A stretch of DNA of 64,000 nt from Bradyrhizobium sp. CCGUVB4N. GTDB taxonomy: Bacteria > Pseudomonadota > Alphaproteobacteria > Rhizobiales > Xanthobacteraceae. The position numbers were made by a program, and so were the translations under genes. Below are positions 18,846 to 28,138 of the stretch, one piece after another (within the stretch, counting starts at the first letter, position 1; every line of letters begins with the position of its first letter). The DNA lies in NCBI RefSeq assembly GCF_024199945.1, contig NZ_JANADP010000001.1, positions 1,240,001-1,304,000 on the forward strand, read 5' to 3'. Below the pieces are notes generated by a model. The model did no database searches. It saw only the letters and a list, made by a program, of their open reading frames with translations, and was not told where the DNA came from.

Positions 18846-19997
18846 TCAAAAGCTAGATGTGAAGCCTAGACCGGTTTCGCGGCGCTTAAGCCGCCAAGCG
18901 TAATCGGCCGGAAAAAGGTCGAGGTAGTCGCTTAGGCCGAGCTCCTTCGCTGCTTGGACAGGCCAGTCACCACGCAGCATTAGTTCGCGCGCGAGGGCAA
19001 CAAGGTCAGCTTTGCCTTCCCTGAGGATCAGCTCGCAATGACGCGGATCGCTGAGAAGTCCGACTGCCATCGTCCGCGCTCCGGCATCGCGCCGGACGCG
19101 CTCGGCAAAGTGGACTTGATAGCCGGGCACATTGGCCAGCTTCGGCATCGCCGAGTCTCCCGAGATGCCACCTGAAGAACAATCGATCATATCGACGCCG
19201 CGCTGAACGAGCTCGCGAGACAGTGCGACAGTATCGTCTTCATCCCAAAGGCCGCCTTTTCCATCCACGGCGGACAGGCGAAAGAACAACGGCTTGTCCA
19301 CGGGCCAATCTCGACGCACCGCCTCGACGACCTCAAGGGCGAAACGCATCCGGCCGGCGCGGTCTCCGCCGTATCGATCGGTCCGTTGATTGGACACTGG
19401 CGACAAGAACTGATGGAGTAGATAGCCATGCGCACCGTGTATTTCGCAGATGTCGAAGCCGGCAGCGGCTGAGCGCTTTGCGGCTTCGGCGAAGGCCTCG
19501 ACGACAATCTTGATGTCGTCGACTCGCATCTCGAGCGGTGCGGCCATGTCGGGGGCTCCGCGCAGGGGGCTCGGAGCAATTCCGGTCCATGGCGGACGTC
19601 CAATTTTGGCATCGGCGTCCGTTAAGACGGCGAAATTCTGCATCGGGCCGTGCGTACCTGCCCGTCGACCGCAGTGGCCCAGCTGAATCGCGGGGATGGA
19701 TCCAAGTGAGCGAACGAAGTCGGTAATCCGTCGATAACCCTGAACTTGCCGCTCGTTCCATATTCCGGCGCAATCGTAGGTCTTGCGTCCTCGAGGCTCA
19801 ACGGCTGTCTCTTCAGTAAAGACGATACCAGCGCCGCCCAGTGCCATTCGTCCCAAATGCACCAGGTGCCATTCGTTTGGACAGCCATCGTTGGATCGAT
19901 ACTGACACATGGGGGAAACAACGATGCGGTTGCGCGTTGTGACGCCTCTCAGAGTCAGCGGAGTAAATAGCAGTGGTTGGGCCAAGTTGTTGGTCAT
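18846..19997 (-). CDS. NADH:flavin oxidoreductase, old yellow enzyme (YqjM-like)
   Basis: The start is set at ATG 19997 (MTNNLAQPLLFTPLTLRGVT); the frame extends further upstream without similarity. OYE features of the YqjM class: RNRIVVSPMCQYRSNDGCPN (FMN-side Cys), the LGHCGRRAGTHGPM loop, AGFDICEIHGAHGYLLHQFL, SPVSNQRTDRYGG, and the second-half TIM-barrel phosphate site around TMAVGLLSDPRHCELILREG. It reduces activated C=C bonds with NAD(P)H and FMN. It is convergent with the enoyl reductase at 17602, so it may serve the same unsaturated intermediates, but that is inference. Confidence 0.92.
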   Translation of the reverse strand: MTNNLAQPLLFTPLTLRGVTTRNRIVVSPMCQYRSNDGCPNEWHLVHLGRMALGGAGIVFTEETAVEPRGRKTYDCAGIWNERQVQGYRRITDFVRSLGSIPAIQLGHCGRRAGTHGPMQNFAVLTDADAKIGRPPWTGIAPSPLRGAPDMAAPLEMRVDDIKIVVEAFAEAAKRSAAAGFDICEIHGAHGYLLHQFLSPVSNQRTDRYGGDRAGRMRFALEVVEAVRRDWPVDKPLFFRLSAVDGKGGLWDEDDTVALSRELVQRGVDMIDCSSGGISGDSAMPKLANVPGYQVHFAERVRRDAGARTMAVGLLSDPRHCELILREGKADLVALARELMLRGDWPVQAAKELGLSDYLDLFPADYAWRLKRRETGLGFTSSF

Positions 19998-20237
19998 GAT
20001 AGAGACGGCGATGGACCCATTCGCCGCGGAAGTGCCGGAGGGCACAATTAATCGAGCGAACGGTTGAGAACCGATTCATCCCAATCATCCTGGAATTTGT
20101 TCATTGAATCAAATGCATAATTCCGAGTGACATATATGCATAGCTTGCACGAATGTCTCGCGTGTTTCGGCTCGACTGGCGAGAACGCATGCGGACACAA
20201 GTTGGACAGCGGAACTTCGACGGCGCCTCACCCTTGT

Positions 20238-20546
20238 TCAGTAAGTTGCGGCCAGATAGTCGACGATCTTGCCGACGTCGGCATCGTCGATCGGGGCGCC
20301 ATAGACCTTGATCATCTTGGTCACCTCGGCCTGCCAGAAGCCTTTCTTGTCCTTCATCGGCGGCTGCGAGGCGATGTAGTCGGACGAGTGGCAGGCGGCG
20401 CAATTGCCCTGCACGACCGCGAGATTGGGTCCGGGCTTGAAAGCTGCTGTCTCGTCCGGCGTCTTGTAATCGACCGGTGCGGCAAGCGCCGAGCCGACCA
20501 TTGCGGCGACGGCAAGTGTGATCGCGAGGAGAACGGTGCGCTGCAT
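20238..20546 (-). CDS. sorB: sulfite dehydrogenase cytochrome c subunit
   Basis: A small periplasmic c-type cytochrome: signal peptide MQRTVLLAITLAVAAMVGSA with cleavage after ALA, a single haem motif CAACH, and a distal Met candidate in PPMKDKKGFWQAEVTKM. The 102-residue length, and the position 11 bases after the molybdoenzyme gene on the same strand, fit SorB, the electron acceptor of SorA in Starkeya-type sulfite dehydrogenase. Electrons then pass to the respiratory chain via cytochrome c. Confidence 0.9.
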   Translation of the reverse strand: MQRTVLLAITLAVAAMVGSALAAPVDYKTPDETAAFKPGPNLAVVQGNCAACHSSDYIASQPPMKDKKGFWQAEVTKMIKVYGAPIDDADVGKIVDYLAATY

Positions 20547-20557
20547 GATAATGCTCC

Positions 20558-21757
20558 TCAGGCCACGCTGACGCAGACGGTTTCGACGACGTTGCGCAAA
20601 TAACCCGCCGGGTTCCAGCGCGGCGTCTCCGGCTGCGTCTCGCCCGAATTGCTGGTGGCGCGCACCTTCAGCGCGACGTTACCCGCCGCAAGCTTCACCG
20701 GCAGCTTCCATTCGCGGAATGAGTAATTGCCGAGATCCTTGCCGAGCTTGGCGGAAGTCCAGGTCTTGCCACCATCGGTGGAGATCGAGACGTCCTTGAT
20801 GCCCTTGCCGCTGTCGAAGGCAATGCCGCGCAGCGTCGTGCGTCCGGCCTTCAGCTTGGCGCCGTCGGTCACGCTGGTGATGAAGGAGCGGATAGTGAAG
20901 CGGTTGATCGGGATCGTCGCCTTCGGCGCGGTGCCGGGCTCGACCGAATTGTCAGGCGTATCGGGGATGCGATAGGCCGACTTCATCCAGAAGCCGTCAT
21001 AGACGCTGTCGACGACGGTGATCTCGTTGAGATGCTTGACCCAGTATGTGCCGTAATAGCCGGGAACGACCAGGCGCAGCGGGAAGCCGTTGAGGAACGG
21101 CAGATCGTCGCCATTCATGCCATAGGCCAGCATCACCTCGCCATCGGTGGCGTGATCGAGATCGAGCGCCTTGGCGAAGTCAGGCGTCTTGTCGAAGACC
21201 GGGCCATCCATGCCGCCGAACACGACCTGCTTGGCGCCGGCCTGCACGCCCGCCATCTCGAGCACGGTCTTCAGAGGCACGCCGCGCCAGCGCGCATTGC
21301 CCATTGCGCCATTGGCGAGCTGGCCGCCAGCGACGCGCGGCTCGGAGAAGCCGCGGCTGTTGCCGGAGCATTGGTTGACGGCGACGATCTCGGTCGCCTT
21401 CATCTTGCGGATGTCCTTCAGCGACATCTTGAGCGGCTTGTCGACCTTGCCCTTGATCTCGAGCGTGAACTTATCAGGGTCGAGATCGTAGGGCAGGCCC
21501 GCGAGGTGATAGCGCACGAAGAAAGCGTTGTTCGGCGTGATCGGACCGTCGTTGAAGACCGCGAACGGTGTCTCGAGCTGCGGCGGCCGGCTGGTCAGGC
21601 CGATCATCGGCCGCTTCTGCGGATATTTCACCAGCGGACGCTCGCCGCTGCCGAACGGCAGGGTGACGGTGTCGAACGCCAGTGCTTTGGTGGAATTCAG
21701 TGTCGCCGCCATGGCGGCAAGACCCGCTCCTTTGAGCAGGTCGCGTCTGTCGATCAT
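20558..21757 (-). CDS. sorA: sulfite dehydrogenase molybdenum subunit
   Basis: The twin-arginine signal MIDRRDLLKGAGLAAMAATL is followed by a full sulfite oxidase fold. The molybdenum-ligating Cys lies in VAVNQCSGNSRGF, the molybdopterin domain runs through ARWRGVPLKTVLEMAGV and YGTYWVKHLNEITVVD, and a C-terminal immunoglobulin-like dimerisation domain starts at IPINRFTIRSFITSVTDGAK. It oxidises sulfite to sulfate in the periplasm and passes electrons to SorB. Length (399) is normal. The pair is in strictly GC-rich codons (almost every third base is G or C), more uniform than its neighbours, as expected of long-resident core genes. With the sulfonate-type ABC importer and metC nearby, a role in clearing sulfite from organosulfur compounds is plausible. 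Confidence 0.93.
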   Translation of the reverse strand: MIDRRDLLKGAGLAAMAATLNSTKALAFDTVTLPFGSGERPLVKYPQKRPMIGLTSRPPQLETPFAVFNDGPITPNNAFFVRYHLAGLPYDLDPDKFTLEIKGKVDKPLKMSLKDIRKMKATEIVAVNQCSGNSRGFSEPRVAGGQLANGAMGNARWRGVPLKTVLEMAGVQAGAKQVVFGGMDGPVFDKTPDFAKALDLDHATDGEVMLAYGMNGDDLPFLNGFPLRLVVPGYYGTYWVKHLNEITVVDSVYDGFWMKSAYRIPDTPDNSVEPGTAPKATIPINRFTIRSFITSVTDGAKLKAGRTTLRGIAFDSGKGIKDVSISTDGGKTWTSAKLGKDLGNYSFREWKLPVKLAAGNVALKVRATSNSGETQPETPRWNPAGYLRNVVETVCVSVA

Positions 21758-22155
21758 GTGTCTCCCTCCGGAGCGAATGCTTTTGAACTGCAGTCACCAC
21801 TGCAGCACAACGATCATCGATTGCATTAACGGTACGAACTGATCGGAAGCATCCAGTAGATCGTGATGCCTTCGTACCATTGACGGTGTGAGGCGCGGGA
21901 AAGCCGCCGTTGGGAAAACGGTGCTGCGCGCAATCCATGAGATCATGCCAGTACCGCCGCAAAGTCGGGTAATGAAAAATGCTAACGCCAGCTGTAAGCG
22001 TGACTATCTGAACCCTATTGCCGCGCTCCTAGGTTTGCCTGGCCTCGGCGCGACGTCTTGGAGAAGAGTGATATGTGCGCGAGTTCGCGGCAACGACAAC
22101 GGGGCGCCACGATGCGAGTTTTTGCGGAAGGGCTCATCGCCGATTCGCTGCCCGC
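21758..22155. other. intergenic region upstream of sorA
   Basis: About 400 bases between the sorA start and the end of metC. It must contain the sorAB promoter, but I cannot pick boxes with confidence. No coding frame here looks like a real protein. Confidence 0.45.
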
Positions 22156-23319
22156 TTATATTGCACTGGCCTCCGCCGCTCGCATGGCCGCGAGAGCCTT
22201 TGTGAGGTCGGCAATGAGATCGGTAGGATCCTCAAGGCCAATATGCAGCCGCACCAGAGTACCCGATAATAGGAACGGGCGGTCAGTACGGGTGAAACGG
22301 GCCGGCAGGGCAAGGCTCTCATAGCCTCCCCAGCTCGAGCCGATCCCGAACAGCTCCAGCGAATCCATGAAGGCGGTCAGCCCGAGTTGAGAACGGGAGG
22401 CAAGCTCGACGCCAAAAAGTGCAGAGGATCCACTGAAGTCGCGTGACCAGAGCGCGTGCCCCGGATCGTCGGGCAGGCCGGGATGCAGTACGCGCAGTAC
22501 GTCCGGCTGTGTTTGAAGCCAGTGCGCGACAGTGAGCGCACTCTCCATCTGATGGCGCATGCGCACACCGAGTGTGCGCATGCCCCGTAAGACCAGATAG
22601 CAGTCATCCGGACTGGTCGAATAGCCCAGGTCAGCCACGACGTCGCGAATTCGTCGCCACCAGACCTCGGTCGTGGCGATCGTGCCCATCATCACATCGG
22701 AGTGGCCGCAGAGATATTTGGTTGCCGCCTGGATCGAGATGTCGACGCCCTTAGCGAGCGCGTCGAAGAACAGCGGGCTGGCCCAGGTGTTGTCGAGCAG
22801 GACGGGGATCGATCTCGCGTGCGCGGCTTTCGCGATGGCAGGTACGTCCTGCACCTCGAAGGTAAGCGAGCCGGGGCTTTCGCAGAATACTGCTCGCGTA
22901 TTGTCACGAAACAGCGTGGCGATTCCATCGCCGATTGAAGGGTCGTAATAGGTTGTCTCGACGCCACTGCGCGCCAGCAAGCCATCGCAGAATGAACGCG
23001 TAGGTCCGTAGACCGTGTCCACCATGAGGAGGTGATCACCGGCCTTAAGAACGGCAGTGAGAGCTGCCGCAATGGCAGCAAGCCCGGACGGCACCACAAT
23101 CGCGCGATGACAACCCTCGAGCCTCGTGATTGCCTGCTCGAGCGAGAATAGTGTGTCAGTGCCGTGGATACCGTAACGCAGCGCCGCGAACCGGTCGGCA
23201 CGCGTTGCGTCGAAGGCGGCAAGATCCTTGAACAAGATCGTGGAGGCCCGTGATACTGGGGGATTCACCGGACCGGTGGGCGCGCGGCCGCCGCGGACGA
23301 GCAGCGTGTCTTTTTTCAT
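22156..23319 (-). CDS. metC: cystathionine beta-lyase-like PLP enzyme
   Basis: Start at ATG 23319 (MKKDTLLVRGGRAPTGPVNP); the family opens at this point although the frame is longer. Fold type I PLP enzyme of the Cys/Met metabolism family: RYGIHGTDTLFSLEQAITRL, VVPSGLAAIAAALTAVLKAG, the cofactor Asp in LLDNTWASPLFF, and the Schiff-base Lys in SIQAATKYLCGHSDVMMG. Cystathionine beta-lyase makes homocysteine, pyruvate and ammonia; some homologues act on other sulfur amino acids. A metC-like gene next to aapJQMP is a known arrangement in rhizobia. Here it is divergent from aapJ across a long noncoding gap. Confidence 0.88.
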   Translation of the reverse strand: MKKDTLLVRGGRAPTGPVNPPVSRASTILFKDLAAFDATRADRFAALRYGIHGTDTLFSLEQAITRLEGCHRAIVVPSGLAAIAAALTAVLKAGDHLLMVDTVYGPTRSFCDGLLARSGVETTYYDPSIGDGIATLFRDNTRAVFCESPGSLTFEVQDVPAIAKAAHARSIPVLLDNTWASPLFFDALAKGVDISIQAATKYLCGHSDVMMGTIATTEVWWRRIRDVVADLGYSTSPDDCYLVLRGMRTLGVRMRHQMESALTVAHWLQTQPDVLRVLHPGLPDDPGHALWSRDFSGSSALFGVELASRSQLGLTAFMDSLELFGIGSSWGGYESLALPARFTRTDRPFLLSGTLVRLHIGLEDPTDLIADLTKALAAMRAAEASAI

Positions 23320-24651
23320 GGTGCAAACCTTGACGTAGGGGAGATCAACCGCGCGCGACGAAAGGCAACAAATCTTGCGAAGAAGCAGATTCAAGACATC
23401 GGCTTGATGTGGAGACCGATATTCGTGGGCGCTCCGAGAGTGCCGCCCCGCATTATGCGAGGCACCGTATGACTACGCCTAGGGCGTAAGCTTCACAATC
23501 CAAATTTGTTGACGATATTCATAAGCGAATTTGTTGTTACCGGTCCGTGTTAGTTAGCGCCGTGTATAGACCTGACCTGCCATTCGATTGCTGGCACCAG
23601 TAGAGGCTGGCCAGAGGGGGTATCGGTGGCATGCGCCGGCGGAGGTCACGCCGTTTATTGGTGAGGCCTAGCAGCGACGAGCATGATAGCTCTACGATCT
23701 GTCACGCGAAATCGCTCTCCTGCGAATGGAAGATGGCGGGGCCGATCGGGCGCCCCATCGAGAATCGATCCGATATCCGAGGGCACGCGCGGACGTCGAA
23801 GTGTCCGCTTTACGGGCGGCTCTATATCACTGAAATCAAACTCAAGCATTCGTGCGACGGCGGGCACTTAAAAAAAATTGAACCCATCCGTGAATATATC
23901 TCGTTTGCTTGATTCAAAAAACAACGCGATGCTGGGTGATCAGGAAATCGCGAAGCTTCGAGTGTGCACTCACAAAGGCGCAGATGTCGAACGGGATGGA
24001 GATGCTATGGACGCGGCTTTACCGCCGGCACAAGCAAATATCTCGATTTCCGGTCGTGTTGCCGTCGAAATGGAATATCGCCTTCAGATGTTTCGAGACA
24101 AGAAACGAGACTTTCTGGATCGCTGCCCCTGGCATCGGAGCCACAATGGTAATGGCCACCATAGTGCTGCTGATTGGGAGGTAAGGTCGCTTATGCCAGT
24201 CTTCTTGGGGCAGTACATGCGAGGCCGTTCTGATCTGTGTACTCAGTATTACGAGTACACGGTCTGGCGAGCGAGTTGAGTGGGGGGCTAGTTCGCAAGG
24301 CGCGGATCGCTTCGGATTAACCGCCGGATGCGCGCTGGCGTAAGCCAAGCAGGGTGCGGTCTAGGGTATGTGGGATCATTCCCAGAGCTATGCACGTGCC
24401 GATCGCGATCGGTCGTTCGATGGGCAGCTGCGTCTGGTCAACACGTGTTCCGTAATCAGTTGCAACGCATGGATCGCGTTGACGTTCGGGTGTGGGGCTA
24501 AGAAGCAATCAGCTCCATAACGGATCTGGCACGAGCAAGTCTCGCCGAGATCCCATTGGCTGTAACGATCCGAAACGGCTCTCGTTGCCGAGTTAGCTCA
24601 CGGGTTGGAAGTCCGTGGCGAAGATATTTGACGAAGAAGAGGGGGGAGACC
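23320..24651. other. 1.3-kb region without a supported gene, upstream of aapJ
   Basis: This is unusually long for the gap between metC and aapJ. Several short frames are open on both strands, the longest about 130 residues (23878-24279), but none has family features or normal codon use. AATTTGTTG occurs twice about 25 bases apart (near 23503 and 23528), and the 22-base motif shared with 869-890 lies at 23889. The region may hold the promoters of both divergent operons plus the remains of a decayed gene or mobile element. Confidence 0.5.
23889..23910. repeat. 22-base motif, copy 2
   Basis: CGTGAATATATCTCGTTTGC plus TT, one mismatch from 869-890. As at the first site, it follows an A-run and lies in noncoding DNA. 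See the matching finding. Confidence 0.5.
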
Positions 24652-25683
24652 ATGAGAAAGAAATCATTGGCAATCGCAGCAGGTGTGGCGTCGCTTGCGC
24701 TGACGGCATCGGTAGCGTCGGCGGACACGTTGTCCAATATCAAGTCAAAGGGCTTCCTCCAGTGCGGTGTGAACGTAGCCTTGGCGGGCTTTTCGGCTTC
24801 GGATGACAAGGGGCAGTGGACCGGTCTCGATGTCGACTTCTGCCGTGCGGTCGCGGCCGCCGTATTCGCTGACCCCAGCAAGGTCAAATTCACCGGGCTG
24901 ACAGCCAAAGACCGGTTCACCGCGCTTCAATCTGGCGAAATCGATGTCCTGTCGCGCAACACCACCTGGACGGTGAGCCGCGACACGTCGCTTGGCATCA
25001 GCTTCGTTGGCGTCATGTATTATGACGGCCAAGGCTTCATGATCGACACACGGAAGTTGCCCGATGTCAAGTCGGTCAAGCAACTGTCGGGCGCGGTGAT
25101 TTGCGTCGCGGCGGGGACGACGACCGAATTGAATCTTGCCGACTACTTCAAAGCCAACAAGATCGACTACACACCAGTGGTCTTCGACACCCTCGAGGAG
25201 GCGACCGCGGCCTACAATGCGGGTCGATGCGATGCCTTCACAAACGATCAATCCGGTCTTTACGCAGCTCGCCTGCAGACCTCGTCGCCGAAGGACTTCG
25301 TGGTATTGCCGGAGATCATTTCGAAGGAACCGCTCGGGCCTGCCGTGCGTCAAGGGGACGCGAAGTGGCTGAACATCGTGAAGTGGACCTACTTTGCGCT
25401 GCTTGATGCCGAGGAGGCTGGCATTAACCGGTCGAATGTCGATGAGATGAAGGGGAGCAGCAATCCCGACATCAAGCGGATACTTGGGGCCGAAGCCGGA
25501 ACGAAGATCGGTGCTGATCTGGGCCTGTCAAGCGACTGGGTCGTCAACATCGTCAAGGCGACCGGAAACTATGAGGAAATCTTTGAGCGTAACCTCGGGT
25601 CGGGTAGCCCTTTGAAGATCTCTCGTGGTGTCAACGCATTGTGGACCAAAGGCGGCATCCAATACGGCGTCCCGATACGCTGA
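24652..25683 (+). CDS. aapJ: general L-amino acid ABC transporter, substrate-binding protein
   Basis: Start ATG 24652 behind GGGGGGAGAC, giving signal peptide MRKKSLAIAAGVASLALTAS cleaved after ASA. The mature protein opens DTLSNIKSKGFLQCGVNVAL and contains the AapJ hallmarks WTGLDVDFCRAVAAAVF, RDTSLGISFVGVMYYDGQGF and TKIGADLGLSSDWVVNIVKA. AapJ binds a broad range of L-amino acids in the periplasm and delivers them to AapQM. It is first in the aapJQMP operon. Rhizobial Aap systems take up and exchange amino acids and in symbiosis support nitrogen cycling; that is known of the family, not read here. Confidence 0.95.
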   Translation: MRKKSLAIAAGVASLALTASVASADTLSNIKSKGFLQCGVNVALAGFSASDDKGQWTGLDVDFCRAVAAAVFADPSKVKFTGLTAKDRFTALQSGEIDVLSRNTTWTVSRDTSLGISFVGVMYYDGQGFMIDTRKLPDVKSVKQLSGAVICVAAGTTTELNLADYFKANKIDYTPVVFDTLEEATAAYNAGRCDAFTNDQSGLYAARLQTSSPKDFVVLPEIISKEPLGPAVRQGDAKWLNIVKWTYFALLDAEEAGINRSNVDEMKGSSNPDIKRILGAEAGTKIGADLGLSSDWVVNIVKATGNYEEIFERNLGSGSPLKISRGVNALWTKGGIQYGVPIR

Positions 25684-25771
25684 TAGCCCTACGATGAGCT
25701 GGGGCAATTCAGCATAGTTCTGGGTCCTGGCACGCCACATCGGCATCAAGAATTCACGCGAGGGGAGCGCA

Positions 25772-26959
25772 GTGTCACAAGAGGTAGTTGTCGATGTCGC
25801 GCCGACGAAGGCGTCGCCGTTCTATGACCCGAAGCTCCGGAGCATCGTTGTCCAGGTCGCAATTATCGTTCTGCTGGTGCTCGCGCTCTGGTGGATCTCC
25901 GACAATACCATCGAAAATCTCCGTCGTTCCAATATTCCGACAGGATTTGAGTTTCTGAACTCACGCTCCGGGTTCGAGATTCCTGATCGGCTTATTGATT
26001 ACAGTTCGGAGTCATCCTACGGCCGGGCCCTGCTGGTTGGCATTGTGAACACCGTGCGTGTTGCCGTCTTGGGCATCATCGTCGCAACAATCATAGGCTT
26101 TGTGGTTGGTATCGGCCGACTATCGAGCAACTGGATGATACGCAAGCTTGCGACCATCTACATTGAAGTCTTCCGCAATGTACCCCTGCTGCTCGTGATT
26201 CTATTTTGGTACCAAGGAGTGCTTGCGTTGCTGCCGAACGTGCGCAGCAGCCTGGCGTTGCCCTTCGGTTCATACCTCAACAACCGCGGTCTCTATCTCC
26301 CGCGCCTGATCTGGAGCCAGGGAGCTTGGCTGATCATTGCAGGGCTCATGATAGCCATTGGGCTGTCATGGTACGTCGCGCGAAGAGCGCGTGCCCGCCA
26401 GATGGCAACGGGGCAGCAACTCCCCGTCTTCTGGGTTTCAGTTGCACTCCTCATAGGTTTGCCGCTGCTTGGTTGCGTGCTGGCAGGGTTTCCGATGACC
26501 GTCGAATTCCCGCAGAAGGGCACCTTCATGCTGACGGGAGGGCTGGACGTGAAGCCCGAATTTCTGTCGCTACTTTTGGCGCTATCCTTCTATACGGCAT
26601 CGTTCATCGCAGAGATCGTTCGCGCTGGTATCCAGGGTGTGCCGAAGGGGCAGGCGGAGGCTTATTCCTCCCTGGGCATTCGCCCTGGGCAGGGATTGCG
26701 TCTGGTGATCATTCCGCAGGCACTACGTATCATCATCCCACTGCTGACGAGCCAATATCTGAACTTGACGAAGAATTCGTCGCTTGCAGTGGCAGTCGGC
26801 TATGCGGATCTGTACGCAGTCGGCGGAACAATCCTTAACCAGACCGGGCGCGCCATCGAGGTCGTCGTCATCTTTATGGTGGTCTATCTCGGTTTGAGCA
26901 TTCTGACCTCTCTCGTCATGAACTGGTTCAACGTCAAGCTGGCACTCAGGCAGAGGTGA
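25772..26959 (+). CDS. aapQ: general L-amino acid ABC transporter, permease AapQ
   Basis: The start is GTG 25772 with AGGGGAGCG upstream. The 395-residue membrane protein begins with a TM segment after ~30 residues (IVVQVAIIVLLVLALWWISD). It has the long periplasmic insertion typical of AapQ and the permease core VFRNVPLLLVILFWYQGVLA and GIRPGQGLRLVIIPQALRII, the EAA-type loop that contacts AapP, ending LTSLVMNWFNVKLALRQR. It pairs with AapM as a heterodimeric channel. The gene ends 3 bases before aapM. Confidence 0.95.
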   Translation: MSQEVVVDVAPTKASPFYDPKLRSIVVQVAIIVLLVLALWWISDNTIENLRRSNIPTGFEFLNSRSGFEIPDRLIDYSSESSYGRALLVGIVNTVRVAVLGIIVATIIGFVVGIGRLSSNWMIRKLATIYIEVFRNVPLLLVILFWYQGVLALLPNVRSSLALPFGSYLNNRGLYLPRLIWSQGAWLIIAGLMIAIGLSWYVARRARARQMATGQQLPVFWVSVALLIGLPLLGCVLAGFPMTVEFPQKGTFMLTGGLDVKPEFLSLLLALSFYTASFIAEIVRAGIQGVPKGQAEAYSSLGIRPGQGLRLVIIPQALRIIIPLLTSQYLNLTKNSSLAVAVGYADLYAVGGTILNQTGRAIEVVVIFMVVYLGLSILTSLVMNWFNVKLALRQR

Positions 26960-26962
26960 GGC

Positions 26963-28123
26963 ATGAAGCAACATGACACTGCCTGGGTGCGGACCGACAT
27001 GGCTCCTGCGCAACCTGCGCCGAACTCCGAGGTCGGGCTTCTAGCTTGGATGCGCAAGAATCTGTTCGCCACGCCGGCGGATATGCTCCTGACGGTTGTT
27101 GCTGTGATCATAGCCGCGTGGGCGTTGCCACAGATCCTGGGCTGGTTGTTCTTCAATGCCGTCTGGGTTGGCACCGATCGAACTGCCTGCCTCACCATCG
27201 AACAGGGCGGCCAACTGCCGGCCGGTTGGTCGGGTGCGTGCTGGCCGTTCGTATCCAACCGGTTCGGCTATTTCATGTTTGGCCGTTATCCGTTGGAAGA
27301 GCGCTGGCGCGTGGTCTTGGCGGGCATCATTTTTGTGGGGCTGCTCGTCCCGCTGCTCATTCCGCGACTGCCACTCAAACGAGCCAATGCGATTCTGTTC
27401 TTCGGCATCTATCCGTTTGTCGCCTTCGTGCTGTTGGTTGGTGGAGTTTTCGGGCTGCCCTACGTCGAAACCCCGCTTTGGGGTGGACTTATGGTCACTC
27501 TCGTCCTAGCCTACGTTGGTATCGTCGTCTCGCTCCCCCTGGGCATTGTCTTGGCTCTTGGCCGTCGATCCAGGATGCCGACGATCAAGCTACTCTCTGT
27601 CATCTTCATCGAAACTGTGCGCGGAGTTCCGCTGGTTACGGTGCTGTTCATGGCAGCGTTCATGCTTCCGCTTTTCGTGCCGCCGGGTACGACATTTGAC
27701 AAGTTGCTCCGCGCGCTCATCGGCGTTGCGCTGTTTTCATCAGCTTACATGGCGGAGGTGGTGCGGGGAGGGCTTCAGGCCATGCCCAAGGGCCAATACG
27801 AAGGAGCGGATTCTCTTGGGCTCAGCTATTGGCAAAAGACCGGGCTGATCATCATGCCACAGGCCCTAAAGCTCGTCATTCCAGGGATCGTCAATTCTTT
27901 CATCGGACTGTTCAAGGACACGACGTTGGTCCTCGTCATCTCGATGTTCGATCTGCTTGGGATCGTCAAGCAGGGAATTTCCGGAGACGCCAATTGGGCG
28001 ACACCGCAAACCGCGAGGACTGGTTATATTTTTGCCGCAGTGATCTTCTGGATCTTCTGCTTCGGCATGTCTCGATATTCGCAGTATGTGGAACGGCGTC
28101 TTGAAACTGGGCATGGGCGGTGA
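26963..28123 (+). CDS. aapM: general L-amino acid ABC transporter, permease AapM
   Basis: The second permease, 386 residues, ATG 26963 behind GCAGAGGTGAGGC. Several TM helices and the His/Glu/Gln permease core are seen: [20 protein letters not shown], then [20 protein letters not shown] and [20 protein letters not shown] (EAA loop), and [21 protein letters not shown] large N-terminal extension with an extra membrane pair is usual for AapM. It follows aapQ by 3 bases and is 15 bases ahead of aapP, so all four aap genes are one transcription unit. Confidence 0.95.
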   Translation: MKQHDTAWVRTDMAPAQPAPNSEVGLLAWMRKNLFATPADMLLTVVAVIIAAWALPQILGWLFFNAVWVGTDRTACLTIEQGGQLPAGWSGACWPFVSNRFGYFMFGRYPLEERWRVVLAGIIFVGLLVPLLIPRLPLKRANAILFFGIYPFVAFVLLVGGVFGLPYVETPLWGGLMVTLVLAYVGIVVSLPLGIVLALGRRSRMPTIKLLSVIFIETVRGVPLVTVLFMAAFMLPLFVPPGTTFDKLLRALIGVALFSSAYMAEVVRGGLQAMPKGQYEGADSLGLSYWQKTGLIIMPQALKLVIPGIVNSFIGLFKDTTLVLVISMFDLLGIVKQGISGDANWATPQTARTGYIFAAVIFWIFCFGMSRYSQYVERRLETGHGR

Positions 28124-28138
28124 GAAGGGAGCCTGCAG

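Noticed and set aside
21032..21829. 265-codon plus-strand frame opposite sorA
   Set aside because: sorA has a Tat signal, the molybdenum Cys and full-length similarity; the opposite frame is rich in Arg, His and Gly without any motif.
23878..24279. 133-codon plus-strand frame between metC and aapJ
   Set aside because: No ribosome site, no family resemblance, and it begins inside the 22-base repeat; probably noncoding.
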